60,000 nucleotides of DNA from Antedon mediterranea (taxonomy: Eukaryota > Echinodermata > Crinoidea > Comatulida > Antedonidae). The stretch's first letter is position 1. Each line of letters begins with the position of its first letter. The position numbers and the translations under genes were made by a program. Where the stretch lies: positions 5,683,001 through 5,743,000 of the forward strand of contig NC_092680.1 in the NCBI RefSeq assembly GCF_964355755.1. The letters run 5' to 3'. Of this stretch, positions 1 through 11,552 are shown piece by piece. The notes beneath the pieces were generated by a model that worked only from the letters and a program-made list of their open reading frames with translations, ran no database searches and was not told where the DNA came from.

Positions 1-305
1 CACCCGTGACTTTGAACTAAAACAATTACAAATTAGTATTATTATATAATAATGTTAAAAAATGTATGTATAATACTTGTCAGAAAAAAAGTAAAATAAG
101 GGTAACTCGAAATAACAACACTGTAAAATTTATTTGATCATTTTCAAAAATTTGCTAGTTAGACTAATCCTTTTTTAGAGATTGTGTACATTTTTACTGT
201 AAACAAAGGGCATAAACATATTTGAATTGACCCATGGGTGGCTGAAATGTTTTAAAAAAATCATTGGAACTGAATATTATTACAAAGCAGAATACAAAAA
301 CTATA

Positions 306-630
306 GCGAGTGAGTGGCTGAGCGGTTAAGACGGTGGAACCGTAATCACGTAGCCATAACATCGTCAAGGGTTCGAGGCTCACTCACTCCATGGTTCTGG
401 TGGTAGAACGAGTCTTCTCGGATAAAGACTATTATAAGCTCCACATCTAGCTCTCGTGCACTTTAAAGAACCTAGTACATCTTTTGAGACGTGTAGGGGG
501 TTACCCCGGTGCACTAGTACATCACAGCCACTGATCATAACTGGGCCCTCTGGGTCAATTTAATTCAACCATGTGCGACTATACACAAATGAGGTTCTGC
601 ACAGTATAGGATGATGATAACTAATTAATA
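306..630 (+). mobile_element. tRNA-derived SINE, best copy (family S1)
   Basis: The head carries polymerase III promoter boxes: box A TGGCTGAGCGG (316-326) and box B GGTTCGAGGCT (370-380). The region between them cannot fold as a normal tRNA anticodon arm. The body (GTGGTAGAACGAGTCTTCT, CACTTTAAAGAACC, GGGGTTACCCCGGTG) recurs in the copies near 4028, 16975, 44880 and 51719, which defines the family. The 3' edge is approximate. Confidence 0.75.
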
Positions 631-1001
631 AACTAGCTGAGCCTGTAATAACTGAATGTAGGTTTACCTTCTTGGTCTAAGTATATAATCTTTATGGTTG
701 TTCCATGTGTTGGCATTTTCAGGTAGAACTATGTACAAAGGAATTTGAACTTGTCCTAAGAAATCATCTCTGGTCTGTAAAAGACAATTTATTTATTTTT
801 TATTATTTTTATTACATTTTCTCTAGGCACACAAACAAGTACACAACATTACAGAAAGCTGAACGTGCATTAGTACCGTTCATTATAACCATGAGATGCC
901 TAATTGACCAATAAAATTGCAAGAATACAATCAGCTGTGTTATAATAAAAAACAAAATAATGAATATTTAAAATAGATAAAACTTGAAATAATAAACTTA
1001 C

Positions 1002-4000
1002 AACTTTGTTTTCGTCAAACACTTCAAACAGTAGCTTGTTTGTTGCATGATTCACCTAAAAATAAATTATTTTCATATTAAAATGTTATAAATTATATAA
1101 TTTACCAAGAGAGTTAAGTTTTTGGTTTTTTTTATTAGTCAAACCACCAGTGATATACTGGAAATTATTAGAAAATATAATTAATCTTTTAAAATTGCAC
1201 ACATTTCAGATAATGTTATTCATTTACTTAATATTTCATTAGTGTTATCTTATCAATTGTATGTGAAACACTGATATTAAGGCTTTCTAAGGAATTATGC
1301 TATGCTATGCTGTTTATCTGTCAAATAAGTCTAATAGTGGCTCCACTGTGTTGAATTAGCATCATGAATGCATAGCATTGTATACAAATCCATGCATCAA
1401 TTTTGCTAATCATGTTGTACAGTTTAAGCCTATAATTCTCATACATGCAAGATTTGACAATTAACTGTGTTTTATTGTAATTTGGTATTTAAAGATTTGA
1501 AATAGTTAGAAACAAACAGTAACTGCCAGCTAGCTATCTACAGGTCATTATATATTATAAATATTTGTTTTTATTTCAACAATGTCATATTTAAACATGG
1601 TAGCACTCTACAATTTCACTTACATCTTCAAGTTAATGTAGCTGTCTACACTATCAAAACTAGTTTGACAAAAAAGTGTGATGTGCCCAAATATGGTAGT
1701 GATATACCAAAATATAGTGTAGTGGTATGAAATCATCATATGTCGATATATGGGCACATCACACATTTTTATCGCATAAAGTTTGATAGTGTATACAGAG
1801 CTTAAATGTGTTTTATTTTAAATCTAGTTTAATATAACAAACTCATTTTTAAAAATTTATTTCAATTTCATGGAATTAGATGCTTTTCTTCTTCTTTTCA
1901 TCTTTATTTTGGTTATCTATTTATTTGTGTGCGTAAAGTGCTTAGAAACATTGTATAAGACTACCTACATTATTAATATTATATATACAGTACAATTATT
2001 TATATAAAACAATCCTAATTGAGAGAGTTGCTTATATCTAGCTTAGCAAGGTTTCTATCTTGCATTACTCTTGCATGATTTGCACATGCTACTTCTCAAT
2101 TATAAGCAAAAACCACAAAACCATTATTACTTACCCTAAACGAGAAACTTTCATTCCATCTCGGATTCAATGTCTACCGAAAAAAATATAGAAGAATAAT
2201 TAAATTGCTATATTAAAAACATTTTTTTTAAACTTTATTTAATACTTTTTAATAGTATTAATTCAGGGGCCCCTCTTAAAATGCCACTTGTTGAGACCCT
2301 CTTAAATTCCAATAAAATAAGAACAAAAACAGAGAAATGGACAATAGGCTTACAAACAAATCCAAAATGCTAACAAAAATATCTAATCTATAAAAAAACC
2401 AAATTTGCATAAATTAATTTAATTTAAGTCAAGTCAGGTCAAGTATCATTTATTATTATTTGTTTTAAGAAAAAAAATTATGTTTGCTCTGTTGGCGGAG
2501 CACAATATTCAACAGACACAACACGAACTCAAAAACAAAAACATTACAAAAAAGTGTCTACATTATGTTTAAGGCTCTAATAGATCCTGGAAAGAAACTA
2601 TTTGTAAATCGTGCCTTATTGGCCTTAATAGAACAAAATTGCCAACCGCTGCGCATCAACTGGAACATACTAGAGGCCGGATGAAGTGAGTTAAGATGTC
2701 ACAGCAATATACTTAAAATACATGTTATATTATAATATTAAGTATTTCAAATATATAATTTCAATTAAAATTTAAAAACTGAAACATTCTCTAAAACAAA
2801 TTGTGATAAAATATAAGTTAAAAAAAGTTTGATGCTTTCGACCTATATTCTCAGTACAAAAGACTATTCATTCAATTAAAATAAAGTATCCTGTACAAAC
2901 AAATAAAATAACAAAAGGCATTCAGTTTTAATAACCAAACTTTATATAAGAATCAGAGCAAACCACATCCTTTCCTCAATCATTCTTCGAATGAAGTTCT
3001 AAAAGTCCCTAAAATGTAGTCATGAAAACCAGAAACTCTCCAAAATCCAGACTTTATCTTGGGGTTAAAAAGGTTCAAAATTCTTTTTTACCATTAAAAC
3101 ATATTACTATATAATACTAGACTTTCCAGAATAACTAGAAATTAGCTCAGTCCAAGGGTGTTAGTATTTGGAGAGTTTAACTATATTAGTACAATTACTG
3201 TATACCACTCCCAAGCTAAAAACAAACCTGTTTTGTGTCGAGAGAGAAATTCCTATTTATACATATCTGATTAAGTAACTTTGGGAATACTGTTTTTAAC
3301 ATAGGTTGCATGTAATGCACTGCCAAATGACAACCCATGTTAAATGGTTAGTTGAAACATAGGCTCTCTCTTATGTACCGTACTCATGATGACTCTACTA
3401 TATATAAAAAAATATTATTTTTACTTTTAATTTTTATTACCTTTTTTCTAGTCTTAGTCTGTTTTGATAGTATTTCCTCTATGCTGCCACCACCTTTGAG
3501 AAGGGTAATCTTAACATAGGGATCACTGTGTGAACAAGAAAAACAAAAACGGGTATGAATTATTGTTTTATCATAGAGATATCATATGCAAATCAATAAA
3601 ATATAAATTTTTGTTGTTTTGAAAATTTGAATTCCATATGAATTGCAATGATAATGTACAGTACAGTCTATTCAATGAAGAGATGGACAGACCATGGCTA
3701 TGAAATACAATGGAACAACATATATTATTTATTTATATTTATTATAGTTAGTGTATTGTATAGTCATCAGCATATATTATGTATTATTAGTTAGTGTACT
3801 GTATAGTCACCAGTGAATAATGTCAGTAGGGAAGAGAATAATATCCAAAAGTGTGGTGTAACAGAGTCTTGGATTTTAATAAGTAATAAGAAAAGCTAAA
3901 TTGAATTTTATAAATCGTAACAAAAAAATGGCTAGAAAACCCCATGACCAGCCTGTAACTAGTCTGTTTTTCTGGATATTTGCATTTTACCAATAGTAAT

Positions 4001-7000
4001 TAATCACTGTCCTATCATATACTTTAGGTGGTAACCCCCCAGATACAGGGGTAACCCCCTACTCGTCTCAAATAATGAACTGGTTTATTATATAGATGCG
4101 AGAAGACTTGTTCCAGAGTCGGCCTCGAACCAATGCCGATATTGTATTAACAATCTTAAACACAAGGTTAGTGTTATTGTTAATGTAATCATTTCCAGTA
4201 AAATTAAATTATGGGACAGTAAGAAAACTTATCTACTGGTCAGAGGACCTCTGTAAAATAGTAAAAAGTATTGAGGCTTGAGATATATTACACTCTCTGT
4301 CTACACTATCAAACTTTATGTGACAAAAAAAAAATGCACATATGATGTTGTCATCCCTAGCATATTTGGGCATATCACTACCATATTTGGGCACATCACA
4401 CTTTTATGTCAAACTAGTTTGATAGTGTAGATAGAGCTTTACACTCTATCTTATTATCATAGCCGGTCTCATCAGGTATTATGTGATGATGTACTGTAAT
4501 TATTGATGTGATGATTATAATCCATAACACACAAACACCAACAGACAGACACTAAAACAACAATCACTAATATTAAATCTATTTCAACATATACCTCATG
4601 GAATTGAGCTAATATTATGACAAGTTTCCAATACACTACACACATTAAATTACAAAATGTAATCATTCATAATTTTTTTAATATGTACTGTAAGCCTGTT
4701 TTAGTTTTTTTTAATTATTTGTTATAAAATATAAATTATTTTTATTTATATGGGTGAAGTGTTAGAAAACAAGGTATACACTATTAAAAACAAGGTATAC
4801 AAATAGGTACAGTACAACTACTAAATTTTGTCTCTTTTCATAATCATTTAATTAAATTACAACTCATTTCAGGTCAAAACGTGTATCTGCTAGTAAAAAT
4901 AAGACCCAGTAAAATCCTATTAAAGACACAGAATCTAACAAAGTTGTCCTCCAAATATGCATAGTGTTAAAACATTTCCTGAATGCCCCAAAATAGCGGT
5001 TCTACTATATTAAATTAGTAATAATTTATTTGTTTGACAACAAATGTGATGTGCCCAAATAGGGAGTGATAATATGCCCAAATATGGTAGTGATATGACA
5101 TCATCATGTCCATCTACTGTATATTGGCACATCACATTTTGTCACATATTATAAAGTTTGATAGTGTAAACACTTCAAATTAAAGCTACCTGTACCACCT
5201 TCCCAAAATATTAACAAATCCACTGCAATTGTATGTACATTTAAATACAGCAAGTGGTCAACATCTATTTAGTATATAATTCTGTACAGTTGAGGTTTTT
5301 AAAATTTCAGTGAATAAATTTTATATTTTGATATAGTATTACACTTAATATGATGGTATCAACATAAAAATTTAAACACAATTTTGACCCAAATAATAGT
5401 AATTCATGCACGTGGATATCACGTTGCCGATGTTCTCGTTGCAGGCATCAATAGTTCAGTTGTTTGGTTGTATGTATTTTTGTTACTGTTATTATGTATA
5501 TGTTAAGGGGGGATGTGGATAGAGGTGCTTGTCACCTGTTCATCCCTTTCTTTTCGCTGCATTTTTTTTTTTTGTATGCAGTGATAAAGTTTAATAAATA
5601 AAATAAAAATAATAATAAATTACTAATGATGAATGATAATACAGTTAGTATTACTAATATTATTACTACTCGGTGATTCCCAATACAAAAAACCTGTGTA
5701 CTAATGTTTCAGTATTCATAAGATGATTCACTCACTTTCTCATTATAATTTTCGTTAGAGCAAATGATGAATATAACTTAAGTTTTCATTATAGAGACAG
5801 AGTACTGGCTATAGACACAGAGTAATGTACAATTTCTTAGAACATCAATTAGTTTTGTATGTTGTATGGAAGGCAAAAGAAAGCAAGGCTAACATTAGAA
5901 CTTGGAATCTTGTACAAGTACAGCAATAGATATTATATATGTACAGTACAGTAACTACAGTATGTACAGTAGCATATATCTGCAGAGACAGTGGTGTCTC
6001 CAGGATGTTTAAATAGTGTGTTTAAGGGCCTAACAATAATAAACTGAACCTAATACCATGTCTTTAGCATTTTGTAAATTTTAAAATTGAGGGCTTGGAT
6101 CCGCCTATATCTTGATGATGTGCCACTGTTGTATGTAACTGTACTTAAACTGTGTAATGTAATTGTATTTAAACTGTGTACCATGTAACTGTACTTAAAC
6201 TGTGTACCATGTAACTGTATTTAAACTGTTTACCATGTAACTGTATTTAAACTGTGTACCATGTAACTGTATTTAAACTGTGTACCATGTAACTGTATTT
6301 AAACTGTGTAACATGTAACTGTACTTAAACTGTGTACCATGTAACTGTATTTAAACTGTTTACCATGTAACTGTATTTAAACTGTGTAACATGTAACTGT
6401 ACTTAAACTGTGTACCATGTAACTGTACTTTAACTGTGTACCATGTAACTGTACTTAAACTTAGTACCATAACTGTACTTAAACTGTGTACCATGTAACT
6501 GTACTTAAACTGTTTACCATGTAACTTTGTACTTAAACTGTGTACCATGTAACTGTACTTAAACTGTTTACCATGTAACTTTGTACTTAAACTGTGTACC
6601 ATGTAACTGTACTTAAACTGTGTACCATGTAACTTTGTACTTAAACTGTGTACCATCCTGTGTTCAGTTATTTAACTGTAACATGATTGAGTTGAGATAG
6701 AGTATGTACCGCAATTGAAATAATCTCAAATTTGTATAAAAAACATAATGGTTTAATTGAATATTTACAGCTTATGAATGCCATACCAAATGGGTGGAAA
6801 GAAATTATTAGAAAAGACAATACAAATAATCAAGATGTAGGTAATAATGACTCATTGTTGCATAAGAACATTAAAGGATCTATCTACTATAAATATTTTA
6901 TAAACAAACGTTCCACTGAACCAGGTTCACAAAGAAAATGGGAATGTGAGCTAAATAACGTAGAAATAGATTGGAATAAAGTATGGTATTATAAGGTATA

Positions 7001-9752
7001 CAAGATGAAACATATAGTTAAAGTTGCTCAATTCAACTTTAAACTCTTACATCGAATATTACCGTGTAAAAAAAGATTAAAATTATGGAATTTGGCAGAA
7101 AATAATTTATGTGACAATTGTATAAATCAGATAGAAAGTGAACAGCACATGCTGTTTGAATGCAATGCCATTCAATGGACATGGCACAAATTTAAAGGTG
7201 TGCTGGCTAATTGCTTTCCAGCTGAAGATAATATTACATGGTTTAAAATTGTTACAGGAACTAAAAACAAAATTGTAAATGAATTGATTTCTATGTTTTT
7301 ATTCTGTATAAGGTACACATAATATTCAATGGTGGAAGAAAAGATAAAGATGATAAAAAAAAGATCTGGATTCTTTTCACTGCTGAAGTTAAAAATCTAA
7401 TAGAAAATGAACATATGTGTAACTTCAATAAGGCACAACGTAAATGGGGTGCAAAAAAGGAAACTCTGTTACAATTGATAGCATGAATATAATCTGTATG
7501 AAGTGTTTTTTTTTCATGTTTTCTAAAATGCAATATGTTTTGTTTATTTCCCAATTACAAATTGTATACAGAAGTAGAAGTACAGTAGTATTATAATAAG
7601 ATGTCATCGGGTATGAAGCGTCTCACATACACACAGAGCCAAAATGGCATCTTGGACTTGCACGGTGTATGGACTCTAACCTTACGGTTTTCATTTAAAT
7701 ATTTCATTCCACTCTATCATCCTTATCTAGTTTTCAAACTTTTGCATTCCTCTTTTTTCATCTCATCCTTTTTGTCTTGGTGAAAAGGGAGGATATTTTA
7801 TATTCCTCCTCTGAGTTTATAGCCTCTCTACCAGAACATGAACAAGATTTTATAAGTACGTTTTTAATGACAGTTCATAGACTTTTATTACCATCTTTTA
7901 TCTTTATATTTTAATTAACATCTTTTTAAAATTGTAAATGAAAGCATGGTTATTATATTGAAATCAATCATCTTTTTATGTAAATATGCCTACTTTTTAA
8001 CTACTTGTTAACTTGTAACAATCTTAGTAATATACAACAGAAATAGAAATATTCATACAAATAATTAATTGCTACAATGTACCTTTATTTTATATATAAT
8101 ATATATACATATAAATCTGAGAATTATAATAAAAGTGGGAAGACCCCACACAAGACAAAAAAAAAAAAAAAACTGTAACATGATTGTACTAAGTGTGTGT
8201 GTGTATTTATACAATATAACTGCAATATTGGAAATGATTATTACAGTATATATAATATATATAATAATACAATACCTGGCTCCAAATATGTCCTTCTTGG
8301 CAAGTCCAATGCCTTCTTTAATTTTGACCTTCAGTATTGATGTTTCATCCTGCTCCTGTTATAACACAATTATTGATATCATATTTACTTTATTCAAACT
8401 ATGATACTGATGATAACTATTCTTTCAATCATTCTTCATAGCCTGTTTTTTACCAGTCTTTTTTAACTTAAAGATTTAGAATAGAAGAAATTATTTTGTT
8501 AAATTAGGGACGATGATTTAATTTAGTATAAATAATTTAACACCATTCTATACAAAGTTTATCAAATTATAAAATATTGTACATGTTATAATAAGAGAAA
8601 TCATATAATAAATATATTAAAATTACATTGTACAGTCTGTTATTAAATAATGTATTTTGTTTTTAATTAATATTGTTAGAATAGAAATAATGTTTGCAAC
8701 AGAATTGTTAGTTTATTAATTTTAAAGAAATGTTAAATAATGAGAAATGTAACTTGTTAAATATGAAGATACAGTTTATAGACAAAAATATAAAAAATAA
8801 CTGTTATAAAAAATGAAAAAAGTTTTTGTCATTTGTTTTACTGGGTTAAACATAAAATAGGGTAAAAAAATCACAGATTAAACTTCATAATCATAATTAA
8901 TCCAGCACTTTCATGATTCAATCGTCTATACAATACAATATACAATCTATACAATACTGTACAGTCACTTCAATAATATATAATGCTTGTCAATTGTATG
9001 ACCCACTATACGACCCCCGGGAGAGGTGCGTCATTTGTCCGATGTGTGTCATACTATTGAATACCATGACGCAACCGTGCGTCAAAAAGATGACGCACTC
9101 ATTTTGACGCACTGTGACCATGTTGTTTATGATATGGTGGGTGGTAAAGTGACGGACATTGACACACCTTGTTCATTGATGTGACGTACCATCTAGGTTT
9201 TTTGACGCACCCCTGCGTCAGTAATTATTTGTAAATGACGCACCCATGACGCACCTCTCCCGGGGGTCGTATAGTGGGTCATACAATTGACAAGTGCATA
9301 ATATTGTGTTGGACCTTGGGGTGGTGGGAGTGCTCTGGGATGGTGGGCGTGTTAGAGGGAGGTGGGAGTGTTCTGGGGTGGTGGGCGTGTTAGAGGGATG
9401 TGGGATTGGTGGAGAACCACACTTCATGCCACAACAAAAATACAGACAAAGAAAGCAACAACAAAAATACAGACACAGCAACAACAAAAATTATTAAAAT
9501 GTTCACTGTGTATGATCGATGTGACACAAGTACTAGCTTAGATCATGTAAGGCTAGTCAGTAGACTAGCACATTTAACCACGATTTGACTAGCCTAGTCT
9601 GAGCTAGGCCTGGGCCTGGCGTCTTGGCCTACTTTAGTTAGGCCTACGATAGGCCCGCCCACCACACGTCACACAGACAACGTATGGCTTGGCAAAAATA
9701 CAAAGCTTAATGCAGGCTACATATAAATATGTATACATACCGAATTGTCCAT
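1002..9752 (-). CDS. NEDD4: NEDD4-family E3 ubiquitin ligase, N-terminal part (C2 domain), partial
   Basis: Five spliced exons: 9741-9752, 8276-8355, 3441-3525, 2135-2173 and 1002-1055, 270 bp or 90 codons, phases 0, 2, 0, 0, all with GT-AG borders. The start MDNS is supported by an in-frame TAA at 9789-9791 just upstream. Visible C2 motifs are GIGLAKKDIFGASDPYVKI (residues 19-37), QTKTRKKTLNPRWNESF (53-69) and NKLLFEVFDEN (78-88). They match the NEDD4/NEDD4L C2 domain closely. D26 and D32 (loop 1) and D86 (loop 3) are the usual calcium-ligand positions. Known family members use this C2 to bind membrane phospholipid, then WW domains to choose PPxY substrates and a HECT domain to transfer ubiquitin. 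The WW and HECT exons must lie beyond the left edge: I find no exon for the expected RLTRDDFLG segment in 1-1000. The introns host a LINE, a tandem array and SINEs. Family assignment is secure; NEDD4 versus NEDD4L cannot be decided and may not apply outside vertebrates. Confidence 0.9.
1641..1803 (+). mobile_element. hairpin MITE, family H1 (reference copy)
   Basis: Termini CTCTGTCTACACTATCAAAC and its inverse GTTTGATAGTGTAGACAGAG bracket a second inverted pair, GTGATGTGCCC and GGGCACATCAC. Nearly the whole 120-165 bp unit folds on itself. Better copies are flanked by TTAA (for example 52141, 58933), suggesting a TTAA target duplication as in piggyBac or Kolobok elements. No transposase is encoded. 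Strand is assigned by the asymmetric centre TGACATCATCATGTCC. This copy has two GGTAGTGATAT-type segments. Confidence 0.85.
4028..4150 (-). mobile_element. SINE S1 fragment
   Basis: Reverse-strand body of family S1 (GGGGTTACC, AGAACAAGTCTTCT-like and box B region). The box A head is missing. Confidence 0.55.
4294..4439 (-). mobile_element. hairpin MITE H1 copy
   Basis: Both termini are present. The centre is reversed (GATGTTGTCAT) and a TTTGGGCATATCACTACCATA segment is duplicated. Confidence 0.8.
5033..5172 (+). mobile_element. hairpin MITE H1 copy, left end missing
   Basis: It begins inside the left arm at TTTGACAACAAATGTGATG. The right terminus GATAGTGTAAACA is intact apart from one change. 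Two CCCAAATA segments are present. Confidence 0.7.
5400..5605 (+). mobile_element. possible LINE 3' tail
   Basis: A short open tail ends in a stop, then a hairpin-prone segment GGATGTGGATAGAGGTG...CACCTGTTCATCC, then an AATAAATAAAATAAAA tail. This is the layout of a 3' end of a non-LTR element. No domain is recognised. Confidence 0.3.
6131..6655. repeat. tandem array, 26 bp unit, about 20 copies
   Basis: Unit CTGTGTACCATGTAACTGTA followed by CTTAAA or TTTAAA. Later units carry a TTTGTA variant that alternates. It lies in intron 2 of the NEDD4-like gene and ends just before the target site of the LINE at 6674. The minus-strand 98-codon open frame across it is only the translated repeat. Confidence 0.95.
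6674..8186 (+). mobile_element. 5'-truncated L1-like LINE with perfect 16 bp target duplication
   Basis: AACTGTAACATGATTG occurs exactly at 6674-6689 and 8171-8186. Between the copies lie about 1.5 kb ending in a poly(A) run (8157-8172). The coding remnant 6732-7319 gives the tail of a reverse transcriptase ORF: KVAQFNFKLLHRILPCKKRL followed by a Cys/His knuckle CDNCINQIESEQHMLFEC. After a frameshift near 7318 the frame continues as KKIWILFTAEVKNLIENE...LLQLIA and stops at 7486. The 5' truncation, poly(A) tail and duplication are hallmarks of target-primed reverse transcription. The perfect duplication and A-run suggest a fairly young insertion, antisense to its host gene. Confidence 0.9.
8986..9294. 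mobile_element. palindromic MITE rich in GACGCA
   Basis: Inverted ends of about 45 bp (CTTGTCAATTGTATGACCCA ... and its reverse complement, including CCCCCGGGAGAGGTGCGTCA). The interior has about eight TGACGCA/TGCGTCA motifs. It is much richer in CpG than its surroundings. No ORF. It lies in the first intron of the NEDD4-like gene. Confidence 0.8.
9323..9400. repeat. two copies of a 38 bp GT-rich unit
   Basis: Unit starts GTGGGAGTG and ends GGCGTGTTAGAGGGA; two copies in tandem, followed by a degenerate ACAACAAAAATACAGACA repeat to 9490. Confidence 0.75.
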
Positions 9753-10000
9753 TGTATCTAACCCCCAGGAAGTGTTGATCTCTGTAAATTAGTAGGCTAT
9801 GTTTCCTTCTGGGCGTTGAATTTGTATTTAATGAGAACAAGAAAACAGAGAAAATGAGGGCCAACACAATTGAATTCGAGCGGAATGTCGAGTGTAAACT
9901 TTCGACGATCGAGCGTTGAAATAATATACGGTTTTCTATACAATTTCATGACGCTCGAGTTTCATACTCGAGCAGATTTACGTTGTTTACATTTATTACG
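9753..10000 (-). promoter_or_regulatory. 5' UTR and probable promoter area of the NEDD4-like gene
   Basis: Sequence upstream of the ATG at 9752 carries an in-frame stop at 9789-9791. It grows richer in CpG around 9850-9970 (several GCTCGA/TCGAGC motifs), as expected near a start site. No clear TATA box or initiator was found, so the start site is not placed. An E-box CACGTG lies further up at 10493-10498. Confidence 0.4.
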
Positions 10001-11184
10001 TCACAACATGAACATTACACAATTCCTTACTCATCGTAGATATTTTACAAATTACGTATTATTTCTGGTGGAGTACTTTTCCATTCTACTCATAAAATTT
10101 TCCATTCTGTTAATAATAATCAATTTTAGCCTACTAACACGGTTTATATTCTGGGTAGTCTACTTATTAATAAAATGATAGAGCACCATGGGTAACCGGT
10201 CAACGAGCTTTGTGGGTCATCAGGCCAGCATTTATAAAGCTTAAATTTGGAATGGTCAATATTGATACATGATACTTGAAATAAAATTATATTTTCTTAT
10301 ATTAGGCGGCAGGCTAATTAAATATTTCACTTAAATCAACAAATTTAAGAATCTTTATGCCAATATTTTAAAATATATATATCACTTTAATGTTATTTTT
10401 AATATCATGGGGAATCAACCGGGAATCAACCGGGAATCAAGTTTAGAGGTAGCCTAACGGTCATAAAAAAAAGTATTTACCATATCTTTAGTCACGTGTG
10501 CAAACGCGACTCGACTCTACAGCTCACTATGTCGGTGGGTCGGTTGGTTGGTTGGTCGGTCGGTAAAACTAACTCAAATTTGAGCACGCGAGTGCAGCTA
10601 TGTATAATTATGGCCTTGTTATTTTTCGCACTTTGGCTACACTCTACCATGGTTGGGTCTTCATAAATTGCACTCATAAGCACTTTGGCCATAAACAAGT
10701 GGACCTTTTAAAATCAGTAAAGTACTTAGGCCCAAGTCTAGTAAATTAATTGGGGATTAGAAGACGGTCTCTCTACACATTGATTGTCGATTAAGGCATA
10801 GTACGTCCAGTAGTGCTAATTCATTTGTATTTATGAAATGAAAAATAGTAGGCCCCTACAAAGAATAATAAATTTTTATTAAAGACGGACTATATTTTCC
10901 CAGAAGCGATCATACAAATATTGAAAGTTTGATTTTATTCATTGTTATATTTCATATTTTTGGGGGACAATATACATCTTTCTTAATTAAGTATTACCAG
11001 TTAAGTAGGTCAAGGAAGACTATATGAAGTTCTACGTTAGATTGCTTGTGGTTTTATAAATTGAAATATCACAAATTTCAAAACTGTTGAGGTATTGAGG
11101 GCGCTAACAGAACACAATATTATTGTCAGTATGCAAAAATTTGTATTACTGAATATTGCTTGCTTTGTATGTAAGTTTGCTTAA
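9870..11184. other. spacer upstream of the NEDD4-like gene, nothing recognised beyond short repeats
   Basis: No exon-like signal on either strand. It contains an 11 bp direct repeat (GGAATCAACCG, 2.7 copies at 10411-10440) and a GGTTGGTTGGTCGGTCGG low-complexity run near 10540. Confidence 0.4.
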
Positions 11185-11400
11185 ACGTGATAGAACCTCT
11201 CTTTTGAAACAAAAGGGGACCGGGAAACAATATACCAACCCCTATTCAAGGGACACTCCCTAAGTTGGGTCTTGAATGTGTCACTGTGTTCTACTTTTCC
11301 TGTACTGTATAGTATTATAAATATCCATTGAGGTCCCAAACATTCAACAATGTAGTTTAGTGTTTGTTTTTCTGCTGCAGCAAATTTAAGTATTCTCAAA
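11185..11400 (-). repeat. dispersed repeat, family R2
   Basis: Minus strand shows TTCAAGACCCAACT and GTGTCCCTTGAATAGGGGT, shared with the copies at 24380-24545 and 24690-24785. Looks like a decayed DNA element; ends not resolved. Confidence 0.45.
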
Positions 11401-11410
11401 TTATATACTT

Positions 11411-11552
11411 AAGCTCTGTCTACACCATTAAACTAGTTTCACCAAAATGTTTGATGTGCCCAAACATGGTAATGATATGACATCATCATGTCCATATATG
11501 GGCACATCACATGTTTTTGTCACATAAAGTTTGATAGTGTAGACAAGGCTTT
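11411..11552 (+). mobile_element. hairpin MITE H1 copy
   Basis: Single-segment form flanked by TTAAG on the left and CTTTAG on the right. Confidence 0.85.

Noticed and set aside
306-390. tRNA gene
   Set aside because: Box A and box B are present but no anticodon arm folds, and the unit recurs with a SINE body.
1-1000. Next C2-domain exon of the NEDD4-like gene
   Set aside because: No minus-strand segment encodes the expected RLTRDDFLG; the exon is probably beyond the left edge.
6360-6656. 98-codon minus-strand ORF with periodic protein
   Set aside because: It is the 26 bp tandem repeat in translation; period and boundaries match the array.
10492-10698. 68-codon minus-strand ORF as upstream exon of the NEDD4-like gene
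   Set aside because: Low-complexity Pro-Thr run from GGTC repeats; the gene start at 9752 already has an upstream in-frame stop.
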